Counted from the first letter of the stretch, positions 27,124-37,840 are shown. The stretch: DNA of 64,000 nucleotides from Candidatus Nitrosacidococcus sp. I8 (GCF_945836005.1 NZ_OX241534.1:496001-560000), one strand, 5' to 3'. The notes: generated by a model not told the origin, from the sequence alone. Numbers and translations: made by a program.

Positions 27124-27885
27124 ATGAACTTTGGTGTTATCACTCTATTTCCTGGGATGTTTTGTGCACTAACACAGTATGGTGTAGTAGGAAGGGCAAT
27201 CAAGCGAGGGATTTCTACTCTAGATTTTTGGAATCCAAGAGATTTCTCTCCTAATCTTCATAATACGGTTGATGATCGCCCTTATGGAGGCGGATGTGGT
27301 ATGGTAATGAGTGTTCAACCCCTCCATGATGCCATTTGTGCTGCTCGGCTAAAACTTGGAGATTTGTGTAGAGTAATTTATCTCTCACCGCAGGGGAAAA
27401 AACTAGATCAATCAGGACTAAATACACTATCAAAATATAATAAACTTATTCTAATAGCAGGTCGTTATGAAGGTATAGATGAACGACTTATAGAAATGGA
27501 AGTTGATGAAGAGTGGTCAATTGGAGATTATGTATTAAGCGGTGGAGAGCTTGCGGCAATGGTGCTTATTGATGGTTTAACTCGGCTTCTTCCAGGTGTT
27601 TTAGGCAGTGAAGAATCAGCCCATCAGGATTCCTTTATAAATGGATTATTAGATTATCCCCATTATACTCGTCCAGAGAGTATTGGGGATTCTCAAGTAC
27701 CTCCAGTACTACTTAGTGGTAATCATCAGGCTATTTATCGTTGGCGTCTAAAACAGTCTTTAGGGAGAACGTGGGTAAAGCGCCCAGATTTATTTAATAC
27801 ATATAGGCTCACTCAAGAGCAAGAAGACTTACTTAGGGAATTTATTCAGGAATATCAGGAAAATAGAGAATATAAAAATGGGTAA
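27124..27885 (+). CDS. trmD: tRNA (guanine-N1)-methyltransferase TrmD
   Basis: A 253-residue SPOUT-class enzyme that methylates G37 of tRNAs next to the anticodon and prevents frameshifting. The N-terminus [13 protein letters not shown], the active-site loop [14 protein letters not shown], the trefoil-knot cofactor site [15 protein letters not shown]...[13 protein letters not shown], and [11 protein letters not shown] are all present. Its end overlaps rplS by 8 bases, suggesting translational coupling. Two tRNAs in this window, Pro(TGG) and Arg(TCT), are of the kind where position 37 matters; tRNA-Pro with G37 is a known substrate class. Confidence 0.98.
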   Translation: MNFGVITLFPGMFCALTQYGVVGRAIKRGISTLDFWNPRDFSPNLHNTVDDRPYGGGCGMVMSVQPLHDAICAARLKLGDLCRVIYLSPQGKKLDQSGLNTLSKYNKLILIAGRYEGIDERLIEMEVDEEWSIGDYVLSGGELAAMVLIDGLTRLLPGVLGSEESAHQDSFINGLLDYPHYTRPESIGDSQVPPVLLSGNHQAIYRWRLKQSLGRTWVKRPDLFNTYRLTQEQEDLLREFIQEYQENREYKNG

Positions 27886-28243
27886 TAAAAATAGCATTAT
27901 TGAAGCAATTGAGGCGGCACAGCTTAGACAGGATATACCAGACTTTAACCCTGGCGATACGATACAAGTAAATGTACGCGTTATTGAAGGGGAGCGGGAG
28001 CGCATTCAAGCATTTGAAGGTATCGTTATTGCAAAACGAAACCGTGGTCTTGGATCAGCTTTTACCGTAAGGAAAATTTCCTATGGAGAGGGAGTAGAAC
28101 GGGTTTTTCAAACCCATAGCCCTGCAATTGCTAGTATTGAAGTAAAACGACGGGGAGATGTCCGCCGAGCAAAACTTTATTATTTACGTAATTTAAGAGG
28201 TAAAGCAGCTCGAATTAAAGAAAAAATTGCTGTTAAAAGTTAA
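27878..28243 (+). CDS. rplS: 50S ribosomal protein L19
   Basis: A 121-residue large-subunit protein located at the 30S-50S interface. [55 protein letters not shown] is unmistakable, and the C-terminal [18 protein letters not shown] is normal. It is the last gene of the rpsP-rimM-trmD-rplS group and overlaps trmD by 8 bases. The ogt gene begins only two bases after its stop, so that gene is probably transcribed from the same operon. Confidence 0.98.
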   Translation: MGNKNSIIEAIEAAQLRQDIPDFNPGDTIQVNVRVIEGERERIQAFEGIVIAKRNRGLGSAFTVRKISYGEGVERVFQTHSPAIASIEVKRRGDVRRAKLYYLRNLRGKAARIKEKIAVKS

Positions 28244-28245
28244 TT

Positions 28246-28734
28246 ATGGATATAGCCCATGGATATGCAGCAGTTCTTACTACACCATTGGGTAAATTAG
28301 GTATATCTACCTGCGAGACTGGAGTAACTGGTTTATCGTTTTTATCACCAGAAACTCCAGACTTCATAGCAACAACGCCGCTAGCCAAAAAAGTTTCCTC
28401 ACAACTTCAAGCATATTTTATAAATCCTCAGATGGATTTTGATTTACCCATGCTATCTGAAGGCACTTCCTTTCAAAAAAAAGTATGGCAAGCTTTACGT
28501 ACTATACCAAGCGGTACCACATTAACCTATGGGGCATTAGCACAACAGCTTAAAACAAGTCCCAGAGCTATTGGAGGAGCCTGCCGTTCTAATCCATTAC
28601 CTATTTTTATTCCTTGTCACCGAATAGTATCTCAACAAGGGTTGGGAGGATATAGCGGTTCTGTAGAAGGACCTAACTTAGATATTAAATCTTGGCTATT
28701 GTGCCATGAAGGGTATTCTATTAAGCATGGCTGA
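28246..28734 (+). CDS. ogt: Methylated-DNA-[protein]-cysteine S-methyltransferase
   Basis: A 162-residue suicide DNA-repair protein that transfers alkyl groups from O6-alkylguanine to its own cysteine. The active site is IPCHRIVSQQGLGGYSG, with PCHR at about residues 123-126. The helix-turn-helix around YGALAQQLKTSPRAIGGACRSNP supplies the DNA-binding arginine finger. The size suits Ogt/MGMT rather than the longer Ada. It starts two bases after rplS, an unusual place for this repair gene, and would share its expression with the ribosomal operon. Its 3' end overlaps or abuts xerD. Confidence 0.95.
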   Translation: MDIAHGYAAVLTTPLGKLGISTCETGVTGLSFLSPETPDFIATTPLAKKVSSQLQAYFINPQMDFDLPMLSEGTSFQKKVWQALRTIPSGTTLTYGALAQQLKTSPRAIGGACRSNPLPIFIPCHRIVSQQGLGGYSGSVEGPNLDIKSWLLCHEGYSIKHG

Positions 28735-29629
28735 TCGTGGCTATGATCAAAAATATCTTACCTATTTTTTAGATTCCCTGCGCTGGGAATCAGGGTTATC
28801 AGAAAATACCCAATATGCTTATTATTATGATTTAAATCAATTTCTCAATTGGCTATTTCTGCAAAACAAAACAATACTTAATGCACAACAAAAAGATTTA
28901 CGTAATTATTTGTTTCATCAAGTAGATAGCCATTATAAACCACGGAGTATCGCTCGTACTGTAGCGAGTTTACGGCGCTTTTATCGCTACTTAGTCCGAG
29001 AAGAGGTTTGTGATAGTGATCCAAGTTCTTTTATCCAGACCCCTAAATTAGGTAGATCCTTGCCAAATTCGCTTACTGAAGAGGAAGTAGAATCTTTAAT
29101 CAGTGCACCTAATATATCTTGCTCACTAGGAATGCGGGATCGTGCTATGCTGGAGACATTGTATGCTACAGGACTAAGAGTATCAGAATTGGTTAATCTC
29201 ACTTTAACACAGATTAACTTTCGCCAAGGTGCTGTGCGAATAATGGGTAAAGGTAATCGGGAACGGTTAGTACCGCTAGGAGAAGTTGCATTAAGCTGGC
29301 TAGCTCGTTATAGAGATGAAATTCGCCCAGAAATTCTTAAAGGGCAAGCAAGTGAATTTCTATTTCTTACCCAACGAAAAGCAGAGATGACTAGACAGGG
29401 GTTTTGGTATTTAATTAAACGTTATGCACAACAGATAGGTATTAGTAAGCCACTTTCTCCCCATACACTACGTCATGCATTTGCAACCCATTTATTAAAC
29501 CATGGTGCGGATCTAAGAGTAGTACAAATACTGTTAGGACATACTGATCTATCAACAACACAAATTTACACCCATGTAGCAAGGACTAGATTACAGAAAA
29601 TTCATCAGCAATACCACCCTCGTGGGTAA
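28727..29629 (+). CDS. xerD: Site-specific tyrosine recombinase XerD
   Basis: A 300-residue tyrosine recombinase that, with XerC, resolves chromosome dimers at dif under FtsK control. The N-terminal SAM-like domain covers ~1-90 (LDSLRWESGLSENTQYAYYYDLNQFLNWL). Catalytic residues are in ATGLRVSELVNL (Arg), HTLRHAFATHLLNHGADLRVVQILLGH (His, Arg, His) and TTQIYTHV (Tyr). I chose the ATG at 28727 because it gives the usual XerD length; an in-frame ATG at 28706 would overlap ogt further. XerD is preferred over XerC because dsbC lies shortly downstream, as in many gammaproteobacteria. No integron or prophage features flank it. Confidence 0.93.
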   Translation: MADRGYDQKYLTYFLDSLRWESGLSENTQYAYYYDLNQFLNWLFLQNKTILNAQQKDLRNYLFHQVDSHYKPRSIARTVASLRRFYRYLVREEVCDSDPSSFIQTPKLGRSLPNSLTEEEVESLISAPNISCSLGMRDRAMLETLYATGLRVSELVNLTLTQINFRQGAVRIMGKGNRERLVPLGEVALSWLARYRDEIRPEILKGQASEFLFLTQRKAEMTRQGFWYLIKRYAQQIGISKPLSPHTLRHAFATHLLNHGADLRVVQILLGHTDLSTTQIYTHVARTRLQKIHQQYHPRG

Positions 29630-29679
29630 AGTGAAGATAGACTTAATTTCAAATGGTTTAATGAAAGAGAGAACATAGT

Positions 29680-30162
29680 ATGCCTTCTTTTGATATTGTC
29701 TCCGAAGTAGACAAACATGAGTTAAAAAATGCAGTTGATCAAGCTAATCGTGAAATTAGCACACGTTTTGATTTTCGTGGGACTGATGCCGTGATTAAGG
29801 AATCAGATGGGGAGCTTATTTTTGAGGCAGAAAATGAATTTCAACTCCAACAAATGGGTAATATTTTAGATACTAAATTAGCTAAACGAAATATTGATGT
29901 TAACAGTTTAGAGGCTAAAGAGCCGGAAGTTTCTGGTAAAAGAGCACGGCAGACTATTCAAATTCGCCAAGGAATTGATAAGGATATTGCTAAAGAAATT
30001 ACTAAATTAATTAAGGAAAGCAAGCTTAAAGTACAATCAACTATCCAAGGAGATCAGGTAAGAGTATCTGGCGGTAAACGAGATGATTTACAGCAAGTCA
30101 TTGCAATTCTAAGAGAATATAAAATCAGCTTACCTCTGCAATATATTAATTTCCGTGATTAA
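29680..30162 (+). CDS. yajQ: YajQ family nucleotide-binding protein
   Basis: A 160-residue cytosolic protein of the YajQ (DUF520) family. The N-terminal MPSFDIVSEVDKHELKNAVDQANREISTRFDFRGTDA and the C-terminal VQSTIQGDQVRVSGGKRDDLQQVIAILRE are diagnostic. Members have a double ferredoxin-like fold, and some bind cyclic di-GMP and influence gene expression or virulence. In a bacterium with type IV pili and polysaccharide genes, that link is suggestive but unproven. It lies between xerD and dsbC with 50- and 21-base gaps. Confidence 0.95.
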   Translation: MPSFDIVSEVDKHELKNAVDQANREISTRFDFRGTDAVIKESDGELIFEAENEFQLQQMGNILDTKLAKRNIDVNSLEAKEPEVSGKRARQTIQIRQGIDKDIAKEITKLIKESKLKVQSTIQGDQVRVSGGKRDDLQQVIAILREYKISLPLQYINFRD

Positions 30163-30183
30163 TAAAAGCATAAATTTTATTCT

Positions 30184-30921
30184 ATGTATTTAATATTTAA
30201 TATTATCTTCCTAAGTATATTAATTACTTTTTCAAGTCTAGGAACTGCAGATGAGCAGCAGGAAAATTCTATTAAAGAATTCCTAAAAAAATGGGCACCT
30301 GATGCAAAACCTCAGAGTATTAAACCCACTTCTATACCTAATCTTTATGAAGTCATACTAAGTGGACAAATATTTTATCTAACTCAGGATGGGCACTATG
30401 CTATTCAAGGGCAGATAATTGATTTAGCCACTCGCACCAATTTAACGGAAAAGCGAGTAAAAGAGATTCGAGCAGCTGCTATTAATGGACTGGATGAAAA
30501 AGACATGATTATCTTTACCCCTAAAGATTATAAATACACGGTAAGCATCTTCACTGATATCGATTGCCCCTATTGTCGCCAAATGCATCAACACATTGAT
30601 GAATACAATAAATTTGGGGTTAAAGTACGATATCTTGCTTTTCCTCGTGCAGGAATCGGTTCATCGTCCTATGATAAAGCAGTTAATGTATGGTGTGCTC
30701 AAGATAGGCAAAAAGCAGTCACTTTAGCAAAAGCAGATAAACCTGTAAAAAATACTACCCAGTGCACGAATCCTGTTGCTGATCAATTTCTCTTAGGCGA
30801 ACAAATTGGTGTAAATGCTACCCCTACCTTTATTTTAAAGGATGGTACGATGATTCCGGGATTTATTCGTCCAAGCTCTTTAATAAAATTACTGGAACAA
30901 AATGCTAATTCAGCAAGTTAG
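30184..30921 (+). CDS. dsbC: Thiol:disulfide interchange protein DsbC
   Basis: A 245-residue periplasmic disulfide isomerase. The first ~22 residues (MYLIFNIIFLSILITFSSLGTAD) form a signal peptide. The N-terminal dimerisation domain spans ~25-85, then a linker helix and the thioredoxin fold with the active site CPYC at residues 128-131 and the cis-proline in NATPTFILKDG. A second Cys pair (VWCAQ and TQCTNP) matches the structural disulfide of DsbC/DsbG. The CPYC motif is the usual one in DsbC. It follows xerD-yajQ and overlaps the convergent lpxH gene by four bases. Confidence 0.93.
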   Translation: MYLIFNIIFLSILITFSSLGTADEQQENSIKEFLKKWAPDAKPQSIKPTSIPNLYEVILSGQIFYLTQDGHYAIQGQIIDLATRTNLTEKRVKEIRAAAINGLDEKDMIIFTPKDYKYTVSIFTDIDCPYCRQMHQHIDEYNKFGVKVRYLAFPRAGIGSSSYDKAVNVWCAQDRQKAVTLAKADKPVKNTTQCTNPVADQFLLGEQIGVNATPTFILKDGTMIPGFIRPSSLIKLLEQNANSAS

Positions 30922-31631
30922 TTAATTAAAGAAAAATTATCTCTATTATAGACAAGGATACTTTTTTTATTAAACCAATCCCCTAAAACGATTCTTCGTT
31001 TTGGATTATTGTTTATTGAAAACTCATGTATTCCTTGGCGATGGGTATGACCATGGATAATTTGGGTCACTTGGTAATTTTGGATGATTTCCTCCACCGC
31101 ATTTTGGTTTGCATCCATAATTTCTAATGGCTGACTTTGGGTATGTTCTCTACTTTTTTGCTGTATTCTTTGGGCTATTGCTTGACGCTGGGATTTTGGT
31201 AAAGAGAGATAGGTGTTAATCATAATGGGACGTCTAAAGCGGGCTTTAGATCTCTGATATATCTTATCATCTGTACAGAGTATATCCCCATGGGTAAGTA
31301 AGGTTGGGATACCATAAAGATCAATCACTGTAGGATCAGGTAGAATTTGACAGCCACTCATTTTTGCAAATTCCTGCCCAACTAAAAAATCTCGATTCCC
31401 TGGAAGGAAATATACTTGCACTTTATTTTTTGATAAGCAATGGAGGGCTGGAGCTATAGCCAAACCCTCATCTGTAGGTGCATCATCGCCTATCCAAGAG
31501 TTAAATAAATCCCCTAAAATATAGAGGGTTTCTCCAGAAAACGTATCTTTAGCTAGAAATTCTAGAACTTGTTTTTGAGCATTTGGGTTTGTTGGGCTCA
31601 GATGTAAATCTGAGATAAAAAAAGTGGTCAC
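30918..31631 (-). CDS. lpxH: UDP-2,3-diacylglucosamine diphosphatase
   Basis: A 237-residue calcineurin-like phosphoesterase that hydrolyses UDP-2,3-diacylglucosamine to lipid X in lipid A synthesis, at the inner face of the cytoplasmic membrane. Metal-binding motifs are FISDLHLSP (DxH), ILGDLFNSWIGDD, FLPGNRDFL (GNRD), LTHGDILCTDD and IHGHTHRQGIH. The pairing with a peptidyl-prolyl isomerase gene just upstream and with cysS nearby is the arrangement known from E. coli (cysS-ppiB-lpxH). The start of lpxH lies 16 bases after the isomerase stop. It confirms that the organism makes lipid A. Confidence 0.95.
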   Translation of the reverse strand: MTTFFISDLHLSPTNPNAQKQVLEFLAKDTFSGETLYILGDLFNSWIGDDAPTDEGLAIAPALHCLSKNKVQVYFLPGNRDFLVGQEFAKMSGCQILPDPTVIDLYGIPTLLTHGDILCTDDKIYQRSKARFRRPIMINTYLSLPKSQRQAIAQRIQQKSREHTQSQPLEIMDANQNAVEEIIQNYQVTQIIHGHTHRQGIHEFSINNNPKRRIVLGDWFNKKSILVYNRDNFSLIN

Positions 31632-31647
31632 AAAAATTTTTAATGAA

Positions 31648-32238
31648 TTAATTTATTACGGATGCTTGCTTAATTATGATTTGTTTAAGTGGCACATCTG
31701 TATACCCATTTTGGCGGCCTGTAGGCGTATTTTCAATCGCTCTTACTATATCTATACCTTCAGTAACTTTTCCAAAAACTGCATATCCCCACCCTTGGGT
31801 CGTTTTGCTTTGAAAGTTTAAAAACTTATTATCTGCAGTATTAATAAAAAATTGAGCAGTTGCTGAGTTTGGATCAGGAGTACGGGCCATGGCAATAGTA
31901 CCTATTTCATTTGCTAACCCATTGTCTGCTTCGTTTTGAATAGGAGAGTGGGTAGATTTTTGGTTAAACGTTTCATCAAACCCTCCCCCTTGAATCATGA
32001 AATTTTTAATGACTCGGTGAAAAATTGTGCCATTATAAAAGCCTTCATTTACATAATTTAGGAAGTTTTTAACTGAAATAGGTGCTTTTTCTGGATTAAG
32101 CTCAATGATAATATCCCCTAGGTTAGTCTCTAATTTAACATGGGGAGAAGATTTTGGGGTTGAACCACCACCAGCTTCAGCAGTTAATCCAAATATTCCC
32201 AATAATAAAAAAATAAATGTTCTTTGAAATATATGCAT
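31648..32238 (-). CDS. ppiA: Periplasmic cyclophilin-type peptidyl-prolyl isomerase
   Basis: A cyclophilin of ~196 residues that isomerises X-Pro bonds. I start it at 32238 because this ATG begins a proper signal peptide (MHIFQRTFIFLLLGIFGLTAEAGGG); an in-frame ATG at 32283 would add 15 polar residues in front of it. The core motifs NFLNYVNEGFYNGTIFHRVIKNFMIQGGGF and AMARTPDPNSATAQFFIN cover the active site (Arg, Phe, Gln, Phe). The signal peptide makes PpiA a better name than cytosolic PpiB, although the gene order with lpxH and cysS is that of ppiB. It is divergent from gltX. Confidence 0.9.
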   Translation of the reverse strand: MHIFQRTFIFLLLGIFGLTAEAGGGSTPKSSPHVKLETNLGDIIIELNPEKAPISVKNFLNYVNEGFYNGTIFHRVIKNFMIQGGGFDETFNQKSTHSPIQNEADNGLANEIGTIAMARTPDPNSATAQFFINTADNKFLNFQSKTTQGWGYAVFGKVTEGIDIVRAIENTPTGRQNGYTDVPLKQIIIKQASVIN

Positions 32239-32348
32239 AGGATACCTATAGTATTTAATTTCACGATAAATTGTGCCCTCCATTATACGAATAATATTGT
32301 AGGGTGAGCAAAACTTAATAAAATATATTTCTAATATGGTGCTTTTTT

Positions 32349-33752
32349 ATGATTAAAACCCGTTTTGCACCCAGCCCGAGTGGCTTATTACATTTAGGAA
32401 ATGTGCGTACTGCCTTATTTAATGTGCTTTTTGCTAGTGCTAATCAAGGTATCTTTTTACTACGCATAGAAGATACTGATCAAGAACGAAGTGATGAAGA
32501 GTATATTACTGCCTTAGTGAAGGATCTAAAATGGCTAGATCTAATATGGCAAGAGGGTGTAGAAGTAGGAGGAGGCTATAGCCCTTATCGACAATCTGAA
32601 CGAACTCAAATCTACCAATCATACTTTGATCAACTAGAAAATAAAGAATTAGCTTATCCTTGTTTTTGTTCACCTCAAGAGTTAAAGCAAGTACGTAAAC
32701 GTCAGCTTGCCGCAGGCCAGCCTCCACGTTATCCAGGTACCTGTGCCCGATTAAGTTCAGATGAAATAAAAAGTAGGCAAGCTAATGGAATTCAACCTAC
32801 TTTACGATTTCGAGTGCCTAACTCTAGCATTATAGAATTTACTGATTTAGTAAGGGGAGAGCAGTATTTTACCGCTCAGGATATTGGGGATTTTATTATT
32901 CGTAGAGCAGATGGCTCACCTGCGTTTTTTTTCAGTAATGCGATTGATGATTCTTTAATGGAAGTCACCCATGTATTGCGTGGTGAAGATCATTTAACCA
33001 ATACTCCTCGACAAATTTTATTACTTCAAGCCCTTGAATTGCCTATCCCTGAATATGCTCATATTGGCTTAATTATTGGTCATGATAGGTCTCCTTTATC
33101 AAAGCGCCATGGTAGTCGCAGTATTACTGAGCTTAGGAAAGAGGGTTATTTACCTCTTGCCCTATGTAATTATTTAGCTCGGCTAGGGCATCACTTTGAA
33201 GATACTAATTTTCTATCTTTAGATACTCTAGCTAATCAATTTAAACTAGAAAATTTGGGAAAAGCACCTGCTCGGTTTGATGAATCTCAACTTATCCATT
33301 GGCAACGAGAAGGATTAATTCATAGTAACTTTGAAGCTTTAAAAGATTGGCTAGGAAATGATATTTTGGCAAAAATTCCAAGGGATCAATGCCAACAATT
33401 TATCGAAGCAATACGACCTAATATTCTCTTTCCTAAAGATACGTTGCGGTGGATTACTGCTATTTTCGATGAAAAATTAAACTATGAAAGTGAGTCTTTA
33501 AAAATTATTACGCAAGCCAATTCCTCTTTTTTTACCCAAGCACTTAAAGTAATAGATTTCTGTGGTTTAGATTTTAAAAAATTTATTACTGAATTAAAAA
33601 ACACTACAGGGACTAGAGGTAAAGCCCTTTTTCAACCTCTCCGGGCTGCCCTAACCGGGGAATTGGATGGTCCAGAACTCGCTTTATTATTTCCATTGAT
33701 AGGAATTGAAAGAATTCGCCAAAGATTAACCCAATGCTTGAATATATCTTAG
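32349..33752 (+). CDS. gltX: Glutamyl-tRNA synthetase
   Basis: A 467-residue class I synthetase. The HIGH-type motif is in TRFAPSPSGLLHLGNVRTALFN, RIEDTDQERS follows, and the KMSKS-type motif is SPLSKRHGSRSI at about residues 250-255. The C-terminal third is the alpha-helical anticodon-binding domain of bacterial discriminating or non-discriminating GluRS; sequence reading alone does not tell which. cysS starts 20 bases downstream, making a synthetase pair likely to be cotranscribed. The ATG follows a T-rich stretch with no obvious ribosome-binding site. Confidence 0.96.
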   Translation: MIKTRFAPSPSGLLHLGNVRTALFNVLFASANQGIFLLRIEDTDQERSDEEYITALVKDLKWLDLIWQEGVEVGGGYSPYRQSERTQIYQSYFDQLENKELAYPCFCSPQELKQVRKRQLAAGQPPRYPGTCARLSSDEIKSRQANGIQPTLRFRVPNSSIIEFTDLVRGEQYFTAQDIGDFIIRRADGSPAFFFSNAIDDSLMEVTHVLRGEDHLTNTPRQILLLQALELPIPEYAHIGLIIGHDRSPLSKRHGSRSITELRKEGYLPLALCNYLARLGHHFEDTNFLSLDTLANQFKLENLGKAPARFDESQLIHWQREGLIHSNFEALKDWLGNDILAKIPRDQCQQFIEAIRPNILFPKDTLRWITAIFDEKLNYESESLKIITQANSSFFTQALKVIDFCGLDFKKFITELKNTTGTRGKALFQPLRAALTGELDGPELALLFPLIGIERIRQRLTQCLNIS

Positions 33753-33772
33753 CGAAACATAAGGATAAATAA

Positions 33773-35188
33773 ATGTTGCATATTTACAATAGTTTAACTA
33801 AGAAAAAAGAGAAATTTATCCCTATTGAACCGGGTAAAGTGCGAATGTATGTATGCGGTATGACTGTATATGATAGAGCACATATAGGTCATGCTCGGGT
33901 AATGATTGTTTTTGACATAGTGGCTCGCTATCTCAGAACCAGTGGATTTGAAGTTAATTATGTGAGAAATATTACGGATATTGACGATAAAATTATTCAG
34001 CGGGCAAGTGAAAATAATGAGAACATTCAAACTTTAACTGCTAGATACATTCAAGATCTCTGTAAGAATTCTAATCAGCTTCAAATTATCCCTCCTAATA
34101 AAGAACCTAAAGCCACTGAATTTATAGCAGAAATTATTACTCTAATTGGGCAATTACTAGCAAAAAATTATGCCTATCAAGGAAAAAATGGAGATGTATA
34201 TTTTGATGTACACCAGTTTAAACCTTATGGGTTGCTTTCTGGTAAACAACTTGAGGATTTGCGAGCAGGAGAACGGGTTGAGGTAAATGAGGATAAAAAA
34301 AATCCTTTAGATTTTGTACTTTGGAAAATGACAAAACCTAATGAACCTGCTTGGGATTCTCCTTGGGGATTAGGTCGACCAGGATGGCATATTGAATGTT
34401 CTGCTATGTCTCTTTATGAACTAGGATCTCCTTTTGATATTCATGGGGGAGGGCAGGATTTACAGTTTCCTCACCATGAAAATGAAATTGCTCAAAGTGA
34501 GGCAGCCACTGGGCATAAATTTGTAAACTATTGGATGCACAATGGTTTTGTTCGGATTAATGATGAAAAAATGTCTAAGTCTTTAGGAAATTTTTTCACT
34601 ATTGAGGAGGTATTATCCCATTACCATCCAGAAGTATTACGTTATTTTATCCTCTCGAGCCATTATCGCAGTCCCTTAAATTATTCTGAATCTCAGCTTG
34701 AAACAGCAAAAAACGCTCTTACTCGTATGTATGGTGCATTAAGAGGTATTCCTGTACCAAAAATAGAAAATAAGCTATTGAATTCTTGGGATCATTCACT
34801 CATGACTCGTTTTTGTGTAGCCATGGATGATGATTTTAATACCCCAGAAGCCCTTGCTGTGCTAAATGAGACAAGGCGAGAATTAAACAATGCCAGAGAA
34901 AAAAATGATACGCAGCAAATAGATGAATTAGCAAACCCATTATATCTAATGGGTAATATTTTAGGGTTGTTGAATGCAGATCCAGAAGAATTTTTACGAG
35001 ATTCAAGACAAATACATATAAAAGAAAATCAACTCTCAGATCAGCAAATAGAACAACTTATCCAACAAAGGATAGAGGCTCGCAAAAATAAAAATTGGTC
35101 AGAAGCCGATCGAATCAGAGATATTTTAAAAGAGCAGAATATCACCATTGAAGATACTGTGACAAAGACTTTATGGCGACGTAGCTAA
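33773..35188 (+). CDS. cysS: Cysteinyl-tRNA synthetase
   Basis: A 471-residue class I synthetase. The zinc ligand Cys and HIGH motif are in VRMYVCGMTVYDRAHIGHARV; the second zinc site is WHIECSAMS with FDIHGGGQDLQFPHHENEIAQSE; KMSKS is in DEKMSKSLGNFF. The C-terminal helical and anticodon-binding region ends with the typical RKNKNWSEADRIRDILKEQNITIEDT. It charges tRNA-Cys. The ribosome-binding site is aagga before the ATG. The gene is preceded by gltX and convergent with folD; folD, lpxH and ppi near cysS is a conserved neighbourhood. Confidence 0.98.
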   Translation: MLHIYNSLTKKKEKFIPIEPGKVRMYVCGMTVYDRAHIGHARVMIVFDIVARYLRTSGFEVNYVRNITDIDDKIIQRASENNENIQTLTARYIQDLCKNSNQLQIIPPNKEPKATEFIAEIITLIGQLLAKNYAYQGKNGDVYFDVHQFKPYGLLSGKQLEDLRAGERVEVNEDKKNPLDFVLWKMTKPNEPAWDSPWGLGRPGWHIECSAMSLYELGSPFDIHGGGQDLQFPHHENEIAQSEAATGHKFVNYWMHNGFVRINDEKMSKSLGNFFTIEEVLSHYHPEVLRYFILSSHYRSPLNYSESQLETAKNALTRMYGALRGIPVPKIENKLLNSWDHSLMTRFCVAMDDDFNTPEALAVLNETRRELNNAREKNDTQQIDELANPLYLMGNILGLLNADPEEFLRDSRQIHIKENQLSDQQIEQLIQQRIEARKNKNWSEADRIRDILKEQNITIEDTVTKTLWRRS

Positions 35189-35214
35189 GTTAACTCCATT
35201 TAGCTAATATTTTT
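35182..35214 (+). terminator. Possible weak terminator at the end of cysS
   Basis: A 7-bp stem (TAGCTAA at 35182-35188 with TTAGCTA at 35200-35206), an 11-base loop and a following atattttta tract. It begins at the cysS stop codon and spans the end of convergent folD. The A/T-rich stem makes it weak. Confidence 0.4.
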
Positions 35215-36063
35215 ATCCCGTTGTTCTGCCGCATAGAGGGTGTTTTGTAATAGGGTAGCAATCGTCATTGGACCTACTCCTCCAGGTACTGGAGTAATCC
35301 AAGCAGCTCGCTCTTTTGCTACCTCAAATTCCACATCCCCGGATAGAGTGCCATCTGCTTGGCGACTGAACCCCACATCGATCACAATCGCACCTGATTT
35401 AATCCATTCTCCTTTAATTAAATTAGCTTTACCCACTGCAGAAACCACAATATCTGCTTTAGAAACATGCTGTGCTAGATCTTTGGTCCAGCGATGACAA
35501 TTGGTAACAGTACAGCCAGCAAGGAGTAGTTCTAAAGTCATGGGTCGTCCAACAATATTGGAGGTACCAATAATAACCGCTTCTAACCCTTTCAGATCTC
35601 GACTAGTATGAGCTAATAAAGTCATAATCCCATAGGAAGTGCAGGGTCTGAGCGTAGGTACTCGTAACGCTAATCGTCCTATGTTATAAGGGTGAAACCC
35701 ATCCACATCTTTACTAGGATGAATTTTCTCAATAATTTCTTCAGAGCGAATATGCTCTCCAAGAGGGAGTTGGACTAAAATACCATCAATTTCTAAATTT
35801 TCATTAAGCTGATGGATTAGATTAATCAGATCATTCTGGGTGGTATCTGCTGATAAGTCGTAGGCTAAAGATTTAAACCCAACTTCTTCACAAGCTTTTC
35901 GCTTACTTCGTACGTAGGTTTGAGATGCTGGATCAGTGCCTAGAAGTATGACTGATAATCCTGGTGGGCGTAGCCCAAGATTTATTCTTTTTTGAACTTG
36001 TTGTTTTATCTCTTTTCGCAGTGTAGCCGCAACTGCTTTACCATCGAGGATTTTAGCGTTCAT
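35200..36063 (-). CDS. folD: Bifunctional methylenetetrahydrofolate dehydrogenase/cyclohydrolase
   Basis: A 287-residue cytosolic enzyme that interconverts 5,10-methylene-THF and 10-formyl-THF using NADP. Signature stretches are [21 protein letters not shown] (containing the catalytic Lys and Tyr), [40 protein letters not shown], which is the NADP loop, and [18 protein letters not shown] near the C-terminus. It provides one-carbon units for purine and formyl-Met-tRNA synthesis. It is convergent with cysS, and its start faces the tRNA genes across a 140-base A/T-rich gap. Confidence 0.98.
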   Translation of the reverse strand: MNAKILDGKAVAATLRKEIKQQVQKRINLGLRPPGLSVILLGTDPASQTYVRSKRKACEEVGFKSLAYDLSADTTQNDLINLIHQLNENLEIDGILVQLPLGEHIRSEEIIEKIHPSKDVDGFHPYNIGRLALRVPTLRPCTSYGIMTLLAHTSRDLKGLEAVIIGTSNIVGRPMTLELLLAGCTVTNCHRWTKDLAQHVSKADIVVSAVGKANLIKGEWIKSGAIVIDVGFSRQADGTLSGDVEFEVAKERAAWITPVPGGVGPMTIATLLQNTLYAAEQRDKNIS

Positions 36064-36203
36064 AAAAATTATTTAATTATATACTATATAGTCAATGTAT
36101 AATGTATTATAATTGCACGAAATAAATGTAACTGTTATCAAGATTATTTGAATTATTACCGCTTTAATATTATTGCCAGTTACATCTTCTAATCATCATA
36201 TTT

Positions 36204-36280
36204 CGGGGTATAGCGCAGTCTGGTAGCGCATCTGCTTTGGGAGCAGAGGGTCGGGGGTTCAAATCCCTCTACCCCGACCA
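36204..36280 (+). tRNA. tRNA-Pro (TGG anticodon)
   Basis: A 77-base cloverleaf. The acceptor stem CGGGGTA pairs TACCCCG; the D arm contains GCGC; the anticodon stem is TCTGC/GCAGA around TTTGGGA (anticodon TGG); the T arm is GGGGG-TTCAAAT-CCCTC. CCA is encoded at the 3' end. The C1-G72 pair and A73 discriminator fit proline. Confidence 0.97.
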
Positions 36281-36335
36281 ATTTTTTTCGCTTGAACACT
36301 CTATTTCGTTGTATAATTTATCCATCTATTAACCA

Positions 36336-36412
36336 GCGCCTGTAGCTCACTCGGATAGAGCATCGGCCTTCTAAGCCGAGGGTAGCAGGTTCGAATCCTG
36401 CCAGGCGCGCCA
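36336..36412 (+). tRNA. tRNA-Arg (TCT anticodon)
   Basis: A 77-base cloverleaf. The acceptor stem GCGCCTG pairs CAGGCGC, with G73 and an encoded CCA. The anticodon stem is TCGGC/GCCGA around CTTCTAA (anticodon TCT); the T arm carries GGTTCGAATCC. It reads AGA/AGG codons, and AGA is used often in the A/T-rich genes here. It lies 55 bases after tRNA-Pro, so both may share one transcript. Confidence 0.96.
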
Positions 36413-36423
36413 CACCTATTTAG

Positions 36424-37779
<1,356 letters not shown>

Positions 37780-37801
37780 TCTATCTAGTTGCTAGATAGA
37801 A

Positions 37802-37836
37802 AATACTCTTAGGATTACACACCCTAAGAGTATTTT
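37802..37836. terminator. Bidirectional terminator between gdhA and the PEP-CTERM gene
   Basis: A perfect 12-bp stem (AATACTCTTAGG at 37802-37813 with CCTAAGAGTATT at 37823-37834) and a 9-base loop. T's follow on the + strand, and A's precede it on the other side. It can end both convergent transcripts. Confidence 0.9.
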
Positions 37837-37840
37837 TCCG

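Noticed and set aside
28727..29629. Integron or phage integrase rather than XerD
   Set aside because: Length, motifs and the closeness of dsbC fit housekeeping XerD; no attachment site, gene cassette or phage gene is near.
36064..36203. A promoter for the tRNA genes from two TATAAT-like hexamers
   Set aside because: The region is so A/T-rich that such hexamers occur by chance and no matching -35 element is present.
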